A stretch of 64,000 bases of DNA from Galerina marginata (lineage: Eukaryota > Basidiomycota > Agaricomycetes > Agaricales > Galerinaceae). The stretch spans positions 620,001 to 684,000 of the forward strand of contig JAECYW010000007.1 of assembly GCA_023014335.1 (NCBI GenBank), read 5' to 3'. Below the pieces are notes generated by a model. That model searched no databases. It saw nothing but the letters and a program-made list of their open reading frames with translations, and was not told where the DNA came from. This document shows positions 11,905-24,450 of the stretch, in pieces (position 1 is the stretch's first letter; the number at the start of each line of letters is the position of its first letter). Made by a program: the position numbers and the translations under genes.

Positions 11905-13903
11905 TTATGCTTGGAGAGAATGGTCGGCGAGAACACCGCTGATACGTCGATAAACGGCCTCGGGATATTGTCTGGTATCCATAAAGATCAAAATCCAGAA
12001 AAGCAATCAACAGTTAGCCTACCTTTCTCGTAATCTTCGAAGGAGTGTAATAGCAGCATCGTGATTACCAGCGCCAAGCTCGGCTCTGACCATCACCTCC
12101 CAAGTCGAAGGCTGTGCAACAGAATGACAACTGTAATCAAATCTGAATAAATTTGGCATACCTCACGATAAACAGGCTCCATAACAGGAACTCGACGTGA
12201 GTTCAAAGGCCTATGAGGAGCATGATTGTTTGGGGCGGCAATGCCAGCGGGAGGGTCAGCAAGTGCCTCAAACAAAGCTCTCGCTTGTTCCATATCATTG
12301 ACCTTAGCATATCCTTTGATCATGAAGTTTGCCATGTACGCAGTCATATGTACGCCGGCTTCTGTTATCTTTGAAATATAGACTGGAATGAGGTCAGTCC
12401 GTTTATGAGCTACGATGACGCCAATAACAGCCTCAGAGACGACCGCGTCGGGTGGGAGAGCGCGAGGCGTTCGATTGATAGAATCGAAAACGGCAAGAGC
12501 CTTGTCCAAGTCCTTTGAAACACACCCATGCGCAATGATAAGTGATGCAAAGTGGGCTCCAGTAATTTCTACTGAAATATTCTGCTGAAGCTCAGCGAAG
12601 ACGGCGTCCATCGATTTGAGATCTAAAGGCTCGATGGAACCATATGCATCTAGAAGCAGCTCCAAAGAGAAAAGTATCCTTAGATCGCGCTGAGAACTAG
12701 AATTGATGAAACATACCTTGTAAGTATATGCTGTAGGTTTAACACCAAGCTTTCGCATCTCATTGTGATAATATAGCACAACGTTCCTGTCGGGCTTGGT
12801 GGTCGTATACAGCTGCATCATGGAATTGTAAGGTGGCACTTGAGGTTTAAAGCCCCTCGCTTGTGTCATTTCACGGTATAAATTTTCGGCGGACTCAACA
12901 TCACCAACACGGGCGCATGCTGCAATAACAGCGGCATATGTGATAGACGACGGACTAACACCACTGACCTTCATGTGATGAAATAACTCCAATGCCGTGT
13001 TAGCTTTGCGTGCTTTGGAGAGTTGGGAGATGATGTTATTGTAGAGAAACAAATTTGGTTGGACACCTCGTTCAATGGCCTCTCGGAACAACGACATTCC
13101 GGCAGAAGCGTTGTCAGTAGTGTCCTTGACATGTTGAATTAGAACGCCATAGGCAGACGATGACAGACACCCGCCCTGTCTGAGTATCCGTATTCGATGG
13201 GTATGCGCGGCTTCAACATGGCCTGAGTGAGCAAAAGCAATAACCATACTGTTCTCTATCCGCACCCAAGCTGCGCATTGTTGGTGACGATCCAACAAAG
13301 GCAGGCATGTCTGGGCAATGGTGTACAAGCGGCTGACCTTCTCCAAATCCTTCAGACGACCAAGGGACTCGATAAGACGGCTGAAAGTTAACATCAGAGG
13401 AATAAGCCCGTTTTCCAAACCTTTCTCGAAAAGTTCATAAGCGACCAACGTGTAACGCTCTGAAAATCGAGAAGCTGGTCGCAACGCATCCTCCACGACT
13501 CGAGAATGAGAACGGTCGACTGTCAGGTTGAGGAACGGACCAGCAGCCGCCGCAGATACCTTTGATATGTACGGCGAAATATCTGGAACTTCAAAGTTAT
13601 GTTTCATTCCATCACGATCAGATTTGTTCGGAGGATGATCATCTGTAAAACTGACAAAAAATTATCAATGGGTTAGGTCACGACAGAGGCTGATCCAAAT
13701 GACTTGTTTGGGACTTTCGCGAGTTCCAGCTCTGCGACGTGTGGCGGCCGATATAGTTCATTATTGTTGATCAAATCTGAAGGATTACTGTCAATTCGCA
13801 GCGCAGCAGTTTTCCTGCGAGGCAATCGATGAGAAAAAAACGTAAACTTGTGATATGCAACAGAAACCCACCCAGTTCCGTCATGAAATAGTTCATTGAC
13901 CAT
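11905..13903 (-). CDS. pentatricopeptide-repeat (PPR) protein
   Basis: PPR proteins are helical-repeat RNA binders, mostly mitochondrial in fungi. Visible repeats include YNNIISQLSKARKANTALEL, YAAVIAACARVGDVESAENL, YNSMMQLYTTTKPDRNVVLY and MIKGYAKVNDMEQARALFEA. The main exon carries most of the ~500-residue body, split by a short intron after KPTAYTYK. Two short introns near the 3' end lead through RREPSTW-like and RERQYPEAVYRRIS segments to TAA at 11905. I place the start at the ATG at 13903 (MVNELFHDGTG), joined by two introns through RIDSNPSDLINNNELYRPPH to the body. That 5' part, including its 53-nt intron, is a diverged duplicate of sequence near 43.15-43.26 kb. Which RNA it binds is unknown. 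Confidence 0.8.
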
Positions 13904-16711
13904 TTTCAATTTTGGTGACGGAAACCTAACGTGTTGTGAAACGCTTCAGTTAATACAAAATGTTGAAGAGATAAATTCTCTTACGGTGGTGTTATTGTTC
14001 CAAAGGTTTCTGCGGCACGTTCTGTTTTGTTTTACAACGCTTTTAGGACGGGACAATTTGAATATGTTTGGGGTCCGCTATGTATGCTCACCGTTTATAA
14101 ACAATTGATGACGGACATCGATACAACATGATTCATGTCGCGTACTTGCTGCGTTTTCGCAGTATTCCTGCCATATGGATTAATGAACAGTGCCTCGCCC
14201 AATAGAAAAAGAACTAACCATATTTCTCCTACAAGTCGCTGAAATTCTATAGGATTACCAGTCTATTTCGCGTCAGCCACTGCAGTCACGAAGAAATGGG
14301 CATGATGATGCTTGCTTACACATGTAATAAGAAAGGATGAGACATACATGTCTATCTTGTTCAGGCAAATGCGACTATCGTCCTGAGTGACGACCTAAAT
14401 CATCGATGGCTGCGTATATTGATATAATATCACTTAGCTGGACTTACTCAGGTCGCCGAGCATAACTGCTTGATCCGGGATAAGATAATTCCATTTGTAT
14501 GTGTCCACGGTCGTCGGTGTTGTCCATAATAGCCAAGTGGTATAGCCTAAGATAATTCCATTTGTATGTCTCCACGGTCGTCGGTGTTGTCCATAATAGC
14601 CAAGTGGTATAGCCTAAGCTGTTCCGGACTTCTGCCAGTCACTTGACACCGATTCGGTCCCCTGCAAGCAGAAATGCACAATCCAAAAAATAAAAGCACT
14701 TCGCCTTTCTGATCGAGCTTAATAACCGAGTACATCCTGCCCCTCCTCTCCGATCGATGACGTCTTGCAAATCTCTCGGACGCGCCGCGTCTGGTGGATC
14801 GCAAAGCGTATTGTTCGGTCACCGATGGTACGAATCATGGCGTTGCCTGCGGGACTAGAGTTTGTACAATCATGACTGTGGCCAAATTGCAATTTGAACA
14901 GGAAGAGCAAAGAAGTTTGAAACATAAGTAGTTCCGCTTAAAAACAATGTATGGCAAGCCTAGGAGCTTTACAAGTCACTATGTCAATATTGTCAGTACT
15001 GAGCTGGTCTGAGCAGGACGTGTCGGTGCGTGGAAAGAAATCGATGGCTGTGTCTGATTTGCATCTGTCGTTGATCAGTCACGTAATTGACCACAACATC
15101 TCCTTCGTGACATACTATGTTCGCCGAACCCCAGTCATCTTATACTTGTCAGCGATTGAATCCGAGAGAGTGGAATTCTTCTCTTTACCGCGCTGCATTC
15201 CTGTCCTTACGGATGTTTGATTGACAGTGGCACAATCTCCGGCTCCGTCCTTTATAGATGGACCCCATTAGGTGATGTCTTCGCGTTCGTCCCTTCAATT
15301 GACTATCTTTTTACACAATACGTCATCAAATAATTAACGAGCAAGTCAGGCCCATTCATTCCATGACCGGGAATCTTTACGCAGCTAATCTGTGACGATT
15401 GCATCTATTGATCTGTCCCTTCTGTTCATGAATTTATTTCGCTACATGGCGGTGCCGCATATGATCGACATTAACTCCAAATATCGTCCAGATTCCGATT
15501 CCAGTACGTGTTGACAATGCACTCACATGCGTCTGACGTAGTCGTAAGCGCGGAACTAAAAGTCAAGAACCGGCTAAGACTCAAAGACCGCTACGAAATG
15601 TGTGATCCAATAACAGCATGGCGAGGTTGGCATTTTCGAGCAATTCGATCTTCTGAACAGATTGTGGTGAACATCGTCAGTTCTTTTTTAAAATTACGGT
15701 CTAGGACTGCACGATAGCATGCCTGTCAGCTTTCGGGTTTGTTAACACCTGTAAAAAATTGGCATTTGTCGATGTTGCCGATCGCCGAAAGTATATGTCG
15801 AGAATTTTAACTTGTTTCCTTCGTCCTAGACGGATTCAACGTTGCTGATGGATAAGTCGATCCAATTTTTTGGACAGAGGCTACATCGAGTTTAAAAGCG
15901 CCTTAGCAGTTCTCAATGTTGTAGTCTCAATTATAGGCGACAAAAGCATATCTAGAGGCATATATCATCTTGTATTTTGGCGCTTTTTTGACAGCGTTAC
16001 GAAGTTGGTCACTTTCCAACTTAAGGCTTCTGGCTAAGCCGTCGCGTTCGGGCTAAATGCAAGGCGAAACTACCACCGAAGAACTGGACTGATCTCGAGC
16101 CTAGGTCGCGTAGTGTCAAAATCTTTAACGCAAAAAGCGAGCAAACCACGAAGCTAACTGCGAGATTTGACCTTCTCTTTATGCTTTTGTTGTCTGACAA
16201 CATAGCAAGTTGGCTGGGATTCGGGAACGTTGAGCTTGAAGTTCAAAAAGGTACAGTAGAGGTTCGGGTGACTCTCACCACCGTTGATCAAATATCGGGA
16301 AGGCATGGATTTGTTTTAAGGCCAGGATGGATAGCACTTCTAGATATGTCTTTTCTGCGATCACACCAGATTTTGCAAACAGCCAAACAGAAGGTCGAGG
16401 GCGAGAGCTATTCTTAGCACATTCCTTTTAAGGCGGAAAGTCAGATGTGACATTACGGATAAGGAAAGAAGTAATATGTCCGCTTGATGACTAACGCGGT
16501 CCAATGAGTCATAGGCGCTCGCTCGGTGTTTACATTCCGTACTCACGTATTCAAGTTGCCTTTTTTTAACCTGTCGTATTGCTCGTCTGGTTTTACTAGG
16601 AACATAAGTGTAAGCTTTTACTAGTATAAAGACATTCGCTGCAGTCAAAGAGAAAACATTGTATCCTGCACCAAACTCATCAAGAAATCGTAAAACCTGG
16701 GATTGCTGTAT
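13904..16711. other. long non-coding or degenerate stretch
   Basis: About 2.8 kb with only scattered short frames on both strands and none that can be extended by plausible introns or matched to a family. It contains a 67-bp tandem duplication listed separately. The base composition is AT-leaning, like the rest of the island. Confidence 0.5.
14484..14617. repeat. 67-bp tandem duplication
   Basis: Two head-to-tail copies, 14484-14550 and 14551-14617, differ at a single base (GTGTCC against GTCTCC). The near identity points to a recent duplication. No gene overlaps it convincingly. Confidence 0.95.
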
Positions 16712-17920
16712 TTATGAATCGGTGACAGTCTTCGGTATCTCGGTTTCGTGAATGAAGTTGACATTACTGCGCAAGTTGTGGAACTACAGAACATTGCGTA
16801 TTAGCATTTGAAAAATTGTAGGTAGCTGTCAGAATTACCTTTTGCTCTTCCATAATAGTAAGACCATGAAGATTCCTTGTTTGCATTTCCATATGATCCA
16901 AAAGATACTAAGACGAGAATGAAAGACGAGTGTATTTGAATAGGAAGCACGGTACCCTCGTCGATTTCGTCGTAATTCCCTCGTAGAAGTCAATTCTTTC
17001 CATTTTCTCAGGCACAGCACCAATGAGTTCCAATTGCTGGCGCAAATACATGATGTACTGTTCCAAGCTCTGGAAATAGCACCTTTTCTTTTCTTGAGCA
17101 GTCAGGTTGTCGCTGCTCAAAGACACGTTAGATGTACGCATTAATATGGAGTACGGTTTCAACTTACGAATCTGTAGGAACGAAACCCAGACGTTGTGTC
17201 ATAGCAGAGCGCCGGACCTCACTAGCAGATTGCCATTGACCATTACCATCAAATTGACCGCAGGTTTCTGACCGGACAACAATTCCAGTGGGTCCACCGA
17301 TGGCACGCTGCGTACGTAGGCCTTCGACCCGGTGATGCACTTTATTCAGTTGCTCTGTGCTGTGATAGTCGTCAGCTTGACTTGTATATGATGGCTACAG
17401 ACGATGGTCAGAAAATAACCTAGCTTGCAGTATGACAGTAGGTTTACAAGGAATTGGACAATTGACAGTTCCCGTGTCAACGTACGTGATTCGAGATTGC
17501 TCAAGTTGCGGAGTGGGACGTTGTGGAGGTCCAGTTGGCCTGACTTGTTGTCGTTCCCCAAGGCAGTTGTAGAACACTTGAAGGTCGTGCCCGACGCTCT
17601 GTTTTTGAACGTAATGGTTGTCATAGTTTTGAGTACAGTTGGCCTCGGGGAAAGAGAACGGTAACTTTGTTGTCATCTCGTATTGATACGCTCCATTGTT
17701 TTCATGATATTGGAATAAAGTTGAAGTGGTCGAGGTGGAAGGATAGTTATAAGTGTTTGGATGGTTGACTTCAACAGGGTAAAATGGATCGCGCTGATAG
17801 GAAATTCAGTACCAGACTTAGCAGCATCGAAAGGGTTTTTACCGTGTTGGAATAATCTGAAGCGTTCGTGGAATACACAATTTGATTCGAGTTAAAATAA
17901 AGGTCAGCAGGCTGGTCCAT
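16712..17920 (-). CDS. small unrecognised protein with a leucine-rich coiled-coil-like motif, paralogue A
   Basis: I do not recognise the family, though similar proteins may be common in mushrooms. The ATG at 17920 opens MDQPADLYFNSNQIVYSTNA. A 49-nt intron leads to a tyrosine/proline-rich middle (RDPFYPVEVNHPNTYNYPST), and further exons give GLRTQRAIGGPTGIVVRSET. The conserved core follows: KKRCYFQSLEQYIMYLRQQL then ELIGAVPEKMERIDFYEG, and after another intron YLLDHMEMQTRNLHGLTIME. The core has heptad-spaced hydrophobics preceded by basic residues, reminiscent of bZIP spacing, but no proven DNA-binding signature. A final short exon ends at TAA 16712. One internal splice, around 17360-17490, is ambiguous. 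It is transcribed away from its paralogue at 18610. Confidence 0.6.
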
Positions 17921-18609
17921 TGACGGCAAACGACCAAATGAAAGAAAAGAAAGGTTTCGCAGGAAGAAGAGGAGGGGGAACAATCGTTAGAAAATTGACT
18001 TTAACGCCTATATACTATCCAGTTATTCCTTTATTGCAGACGGTCATTATTTTACACCCCTTCATGTGAATTGTTCGGCCAAGCCAACGAGCGTCCCACG
18101 ATCACCGCGGATATATTGAGGATAAGATCTGGAGAAGAAGTGAACAAGGACTTTGTTTTGCTGATTCCAGTCATCGGTGTGCCTTTTTACCGTTTGTGGA
18201 ATTACACAGGACGGTGAGGTGAGTACTGGATGGCCGGGAAAGCCCATTAAATGTATCATGCGAGTCCGACCACCTTCCTAGAATACAAATATTTGCTCAG
18301 CTGGTCATCTTATCGATCCACTTGCTTGGTTTGTTTAAACCGTTCAGAAAAAGGCGACGTATCGAACAAAGTCAATCGTGCTAGATAATCTTAAAACCTG
18401 ACACCTCGTCAATTTTTCGACGTGTAAATCTAGATCTCAGTCATAGAATGCCTATCTATAGTTGTGGCAAGGAAATTTCCGAAAGTCATACAGAAATATT
18501 GACTTTCCGCTTTGTCAATAGAGCGCCGAAGCCGATACATTCTTCTGAAATTTTCTATCAAGTCAAATCGACCGCTCATATTATCTTGAGGAAATTATAT
18601 TCGCCTACA
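17921..18609. promoter_or_regulatory. intergenic space between two divergent paralogues
   Basis: The 689 bases separate the start codons of the two related genes at 17920 and 18610 and presumably hold both promoters. An in-frame upstream ATG at 18448 could lengthen the right-hand gene by 54 residues, but that extension has no counterpart in the paralogue. Confidence 0.4.
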
Positions 18610-19324
18610 ATGCCTCCTCAATATCAAGCGCACCGGTACTTTAACACCCCGAATCCAAACGAACAGTCTCTGCAAGTCCAGAACCAGTCTCTTACACCAC
18701 ATGGATCCATCGGGTTCATTGATCAGACATTGTCCTTCGACCGACCAATTCTTCACTGGGCCACTGAACTCGATCCTTATAACGAGAATACGACCGTTCG
18801 TTGGTCTAATACGTCTACATGGAACAACAAAGAAATATTTCATCCTTACACGGATCTACCCACCAAAAAGGACGATACAAAACGACGAAAGCCGTGGACC
18901 CACGCGTTGGAAAGCGAAATCTTCACGCCTTACGAAATGTCAGTCCCCTCTTGAGCTATGTATCTACGATGATCTCAAACGTCTTGCGTACGCAGCTCGA
19001 CAATGAAGTTACCGAATCGCCGTCAATCATACCTGACAAGCCTGGAAGCCTATGTGGACCGACTTCATGTCCAGCTAATCAGGTCAGTATGCCTATGATT
19101 TTGATATCGCAAGTCGTCCAGCTGTTGAACAGATATGTTTTAGATTGGGTGCCTGCCCTGCAGGCGGATCTGATCTTGAACATTTTTCAGGTTTACATTC
19201 GAAGATAGCAAAGGTCTGCAACGACTTATTACTCTTTCTTCATGAAGCTCGCCGTCTGATTGTACTATTTCGTGAAGTCGATGATAGCTGGGCTGCAACA
19301 CGACGTTACGACCTTTCAAGTTAA
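18610..19324 (+). CDS. small unrecognised protein with a leucine-rich coiled-coil-like motif, paralogue B
   Basis: Three exons (18610-18938, 18996-19082 and 19144-19324) close in frame to 198 residues, and all introns are GT-AG and 57-61 nt long. The N-terminal half is polar and Tyr/Pro/Asn-rich (MPPQYQAHRYFNTPNPNEQS), like paralogue A. The core NRRQSYLTSLEAYVDRLHVQ then LIRLGACPAGG aligns with KKRCYFQSLEQYIMYLRQQL and ELIGAVPEK of A, including the intron inside or just after this block. The C-terminus is helical (KVCNDLLLFLHEARRLIVLF). The function is unknown; a dimerising regulator is possible but not shown. The pair is head-to-head. Confidence 0.65.
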
Positions 19325-22300
19325 GCTCACGGAATTGGAACGCGCTGTAGGTTTTCTACTTGTTCTTCATGTTCTCCAACGATACTTAGGTCATGTCTTC
19401 AGAACGGCGCTATGGAAATGTTTCTGTCCAGTCTTTCGTCATTTTGAATATCAAGGATGGTCGCCGATAATTCTCGAGTACATCTCAGGCAGCAAGATGG
19501 CTTGCTAAAGCAACGGAGGCTAAGCTTAATAATATGTACTAGCCAACGTCCATCTTCTTGTCCAATATAAGCTCCCGTTGGTTGTACATTAGGTGTATCA
19601 ATATGGCTTTTAGCGGACAATCCGTGTCCAAACTTGAGATGTTCCTAGTTACGGAACATGATTTATACGTATTTGTTCTAGTTTACCGCCTTCGAAGTTA
19701 ACCCCATACATTTAAATTATGGTCCGCTTTTAGAATTCGCAGTTGAAACTCCGACAATAATGCTGAATTGAGCATCCAGTAGATTTCCTCCCGTAACGCC
19801 TAGATTTCATCACTTTCTCAGTCCTCATTGTTCTTTTTACTGTCATATGAAACTGCATCTCTTTCGTAGGTTGTCCTGATGATTTTAACGGCCGGCATCC
19901 TTAGTTTGCTCGTACAATGTGGTAGTCTCGCGATTTCGAATCTGCGTCAGTTTTTAGTTCATGAACATCCAAAGTAAAAGGGCCGGATCACCTGAGCCGT
20001 CGCCGCGAGGTATTAGCAATTATCTGAGTTACTTGTATAACATAACCTGTCTTATCAATCTTAAACTTGAATGCATATCGCGGCTAGTATTTAAATGTCG
20101 TGAAGACGTTGAATGTGACCACGACAGGCTGTCACTTGACCCGTCCAGACCTGGTTGCAATATAGCGGCCTCCTCATTCAGTATAGAACTTTGGGGTGCA
20201 CGCTTCAGGAGGTGCTAAGTATATCCACAACAGACTAGTCGACAATTGACAAGCCCGCTGCGAGCCAAGAGGCTAGTTTACGATACCATGGCAGGTCTAA
20301 ACCGTAGACAGTTTTCAAAATTTCACACTGTTCGCCGTTGTTTGCATGAACAATCATGTTTGGTAACCCGAATGATAAACTTACAAAAGATCTCAACATT
20401 TACATATTGAACACCGCAAACATTGGCCAAAGTATTCCAATTGTCCTTCAGCAAGGATTGCATATATCACCTTTTTTCCGCGAGACAAACCTCAACGACG
20501 CTAGAAATGTCAAGAGTAAAAGTGGCTAGATGCCGAAATGGCTCTGAGTCGGCTCATGGCCATTGCAGGCGCGATCCCGCTGCCGGTTCGGTTCTCCTTC
20601 TGCCGTGTCCTCATGTAAATCTCTCAATTAGGAGCCGTACCTATTAACGATTTCGACGTCTTCTTTCCAGCGCGGTGATTTCTTTCCTTGACAGTGCGTT
20701 ACCTGTTTGTATCTTGCACACGTCACATTTTACAATGGCAGATCACCTTTTGCGACTTCGGTTCTGTTACTTATTGTCCTACGAAGTTAGGCAGTATTGT
20801 CACAAGAACCATTGCGCCTTTGCGGGAATCATTTTCACCGTAGGTTATGTCCATATTTTTATCTAAATGCCTATCAGCAAGTAACTCTCATACTACAATC
20901 TCAGTCTTTGTCAAATCCAACTGTGCACGCGAGACAGTCAAGGTCGTACGTATTTGGTAAAGGAGCATGTCGAGCGCGCGGCCATGCTAGTTGAATTCAA
21001 TTAGGCCTACTTGTCCACAGTCTATCTTGCTCCAGAGTACATATGAAGTTACGCACAACACATATTAAAGAAATGTTATAGTTCTGTGACCGTCCCATCT
21101 AAAGGAGGAAGGCAAACCTTCCGAAAGTCTCACGAAATTAAGTTTTAACTAGTAGCCAATCGCTTATGATCGAAATCAAGCCCGGAAATCAGGCGGCTTG
21201 ATTTCTATTTCTTTATGGAGGCAGTGGCACTGCATCAAAAGTTTCAAAACTGATTCCCTTTCGGAATGCTTCTCGCACAGTTTGTTGCTGTTCGCCCTGC
21301 TCCTCCATACTTCGATGCAAAGACAATAAATAAAAAAATACACAAAAATTGAACGAACTTCTACACAGCAAGGTAGCTAGGAAAATCAATGTTCTAGACA
21401 AAATTAGGAGGCCAGGTACTTACAAGCAAGGGATTGTCTTGCATCAAAGTCTCAGCTGAGGATTGAAAAGTCACTTCCGTCGTTTTGTATTCAGATATTA
21501 TGGCCACGGTCCATCATCAAAAGGTCTTCAAAAATATTTATGGTCTTTAACGTTTATCGAGGAGCATGAATTTGCACGGCGCTCATCACCTGGGCCCTAC
21601 CGTCCAAGCCTCTTAAATGAAATTGATGCGATTGCCTAATACGGTCACCGATTTGGGCTGCCTCCCTTTGCCACATCAAGATTTCCGTCGTCCCTTGTTC
21701 TTCTTCAAGCTGGCCATAGTTTTTCCAATTCCTGTTGCAGCTTTCAGTACTCCAAGTGTCTATGGACCTGTCCTCCAAGAGATATGTGGCACGTTCAGGC
21801 ATACCGCGCACGGTTAAAACTGCAACGCGCGACACAACATCTTTAAATCCGTGAATAGACTGTTGCACGACATCTCACTCCTCGTTGCGCCCCATTTCCA
21901 GTTATCCGACTGGTGCTGCCTGAAGTACGAGAAGTAGTCGAAAGTCTTGTTGACTCCGGAGACCATACTGAATTGTTCAGCCTTTAACAGGTCTGTAAGT
22001 CGAGCTCCATTCTAACGGCGTGAAAGCCGTGCCGCCTGCGGAACGAGGTACAGCTTGTTTGCATTAAAATTTGAACCAGGAATCCCCATACTCCTGCTCT
22101 CAACCTTCCTATCTTATTCCCTTCCATTGGTACCATCGTGCTGTCGCGTACATTCAAGGTCTACGTACTGCTGCTCTCACAAATATAACAGTCCGGAGGA
22201 AACGACAAAGCGGTTTTGTCCGTGGTTCATTCAAGTCATAGGACGCTATTGAGGACAGCTCCATTGTCCTGATGGTGCCCTCGCCGTCGACAAAACTTGG

Positions 22301-23032
22301 AAGACACGAATGAACCTTCATAGCCTTCGTAGGAGTTCAACAATCAAGCCAGCGGTGCCAAACGGTTGGGAGCATGGACAACAGTCGAACCGTCAGGTAC
22401 TTGTTCCATTCACAGAAGAGGCAGAGGAGAGCGGTTATTGAGGAATAAGTTGGTGCACATCTTTTTCCAAAGGTAATCGGACTAAAGGATTCTTCAGCTC
22501 CTTCGAAAGATGGTTTAATGACGTTGATCAATCGGGACAGTTTCTAATCAAAGTTGCTTGGTTCGTTAGACAGTCCATGCTTTCGAAATTCCGGCGTCTC
22601 TGAATCCATGGGATCTCTCGCATGCTTTCTCGGCAACTCGTTGCATCCTGACATTTCTTGCAAGGTTTCCAGTCGTCAATGGTGGTTACTCATAATCCGT
22701 CCATTCTTGTTTTGGTGACTCGGACTTTCTCGTTGCCGATCTTCATTACACATCTAATCGTAAGCCTGCATGAGAATGTCAAAAACGGAGCCTGCGCTGA
22801 TCATAAATTTCGACTTTCCAACAATTGAAGACGATCATGTTACAAACTAAACATATCTAGATATCCGTTGGCGAGTCAACGTGATTTAAAACGCCAGTCA
22901 TATTATCAATCTAACTGCGCAGCCAGATTGTTGAAAGACACAGCTAAGTCATCCAGCTAAAATCAGAATCATCAGTCGTCATAGTCTATGACGTATGGAC
23001 TGCGGTCTGGTTATAAAGCCAGAGTGGTCGTG
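19325..23032. other. long stretch without a firm gene
   Basis: About 3.7 kb. On the minus strand between about 22000 and 21210, pieces such as DLLKAEQFSMVSGVNKTFDY and NRNWKNYGQLEEEQGTTEIL, ending REAFRKGISFETFDAVPLPP, look like fragments of one gene, but the frames do not join cleanly and I cannot name it. On the plus strand near 19960-20215 there is a possible two-exon fragment (KSKRAGSPEPSPR). The rest shows nothing. Confidence 0.4.
21208..22000 (-). pseudogene. possible degenerate gene fragments
   Basis: Three minus-strand segments have coding-like composition: MVSGVNKTFDYFSYFRQHQS near 21960, a Glu/Gln-rich stretch around 21650-21750, and a final exon ending at about 21213. They lie in different frames, and only some joints have usable GT-AG sites. 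They may be a decayed gene or a real gene whose introns I could not resolve. No domain is recognised. Confidence 0.25.
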
Positions 23033-24450
23033 ATGTCAACAACATCTTCTAAAGACGCTAGTATCCAAAATTGCTCATCAATTTTTTTTGCAAATGCTGT
23101 ATCTATACCCAGGTTTGTCGTTGCGTCAGACCAAATGACGGTCATTGATCCACAACTTTTGCCTACAGACCATTTACCGATCAATGAAGATAACGAATTA
23201 TTTAATCCTGATCATGCTTCATTGGACTGGCATCAACGAGGAACGGATGGGGAACAAAATTTGGATTTTCTTAATTCAAATGGCGCAATGACTAGTAATG
23301 TCACTCTCCATCTGATGAATATTGACAAGTACCTAATATTTTGAAGGGGATTTGACACGACAGAACAACATTTTTAATCAGCGTTTTCGTGTCAATGGGG
23401 ATGACACCATCTCGCGTGCTTTACAGAAAAAGAGTAGGTCATAACATTTCTTTATTCTAACAGCTTGTTAAAGAAGAATTAGGTTCTCAATGTCTGCTGG
23501 ACAGCATGAACGTTGACATCTTGGATGAAATTATGTCCTGGTTGCACTTAGAGGACCTGGTGGCTTTATCGAAATGTTCAGCTTTCCTCCGGTATACCGT
23601 TCACACCAATGTCGGACGATTCATAAATCGGTTATTATTGCCATTCGAGATCGACGAGCATTTACTATTCACCATGCTGCATGAAACCGACTCTGTTATA
23701 TCTGGTTCTTTTGCCCTGCGATGTTTGTTTCCTGGCGACAAAATCATCGACTTTAAACCAAGAGATATAGATATCTATGTCCCAAGATATGCAAAACAGC
23801 GCGTCCAGACGTTCATCGCTTTGAATTTTGGATACAAGACAGTAAAATCGGAACCAGGATATCTGAACGATATCTCCTGCATTCAAGAAACACTGTGCAT
23901 GATGAATGAGAAAGGACAGATAATCAACGTTGTCGTATCAAGAACCGCAAGCAGTCTTTTACCCATTTTTTCTTTCCATTCAACCGCCGTCATGAACTTT
24001 ATCAGCTCCACGGGAGTATATTCAGGCTATAACGACTTGACAAAAAATCTTCGATACCTCGCCCATCCTAATATCGACCTCCAGTTGACACATGATCGAC
24101 TGCAATCAGAGCAATGTCTGGAAAAATACAATGCTCGCGGCTTTAATCGCGTTAAAGGGGAACCACATTTTTGTGGCTACGACTATTCATGCCCGCTGAC
24201 ACTCAGAAGATTAACTGACCATGGGTCATTTTTCTTCATGTTCACAAACAAGTCTTGGTTGCAGGGTCGAGGATTCATCTGGCAAATATTTTCAGATGGC
24301 GGAATAACAATTTGGCGATTAGGAGGATGTTGTTCAATCCAATATCCTCACTTGGACCATCCTTATGGCGATTATTCAAACATATTTGCCATACCTTTCG
24401 CTTATCATTGCAAACAGAATGTTTTTGAACCGCTCAAAGTCATATTCTGA
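23033..24450 (+). CDS. F-box / nucleotidyltransferase-like protein, paralogue 1
   Basis: The last exon encodes an N-terminal F-box-like helix set (ILDEIMSWLHLEDLVALSKC), then a segment that resembles the start of a nucleotidyltransferase fold: SGSFALRCLF with the Gly-Ser of the signature, and RDIDIYVP with the paired acidic residues D-I-D. A conserved middle (LLPIFSFHSTAVMNFISSTG) and a C-terminal half with RGF and SYSCP-like motifs are shared with the paralogue at 28.7-30.4 kb. Two upstream exons (23033-23294 and 23347-23433) join in frame to the main exon, whose acceptor is at 23473 or 23476, giving about 441 residues. The F-box would link the protein to SCF ubiquitin ligases. Whether the second domain is catalytic is inference. 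Confidence 0.72.

Noticed and set aside
16712..19324. Mating-type A (homeodomain HD1/HD2) locus suggested by the divergent gene pair
   Set aside because: Neither product shows a homeodomain (no WFxN-R helix), and no MIP1 or beta-fg neighbour is seen in the window.
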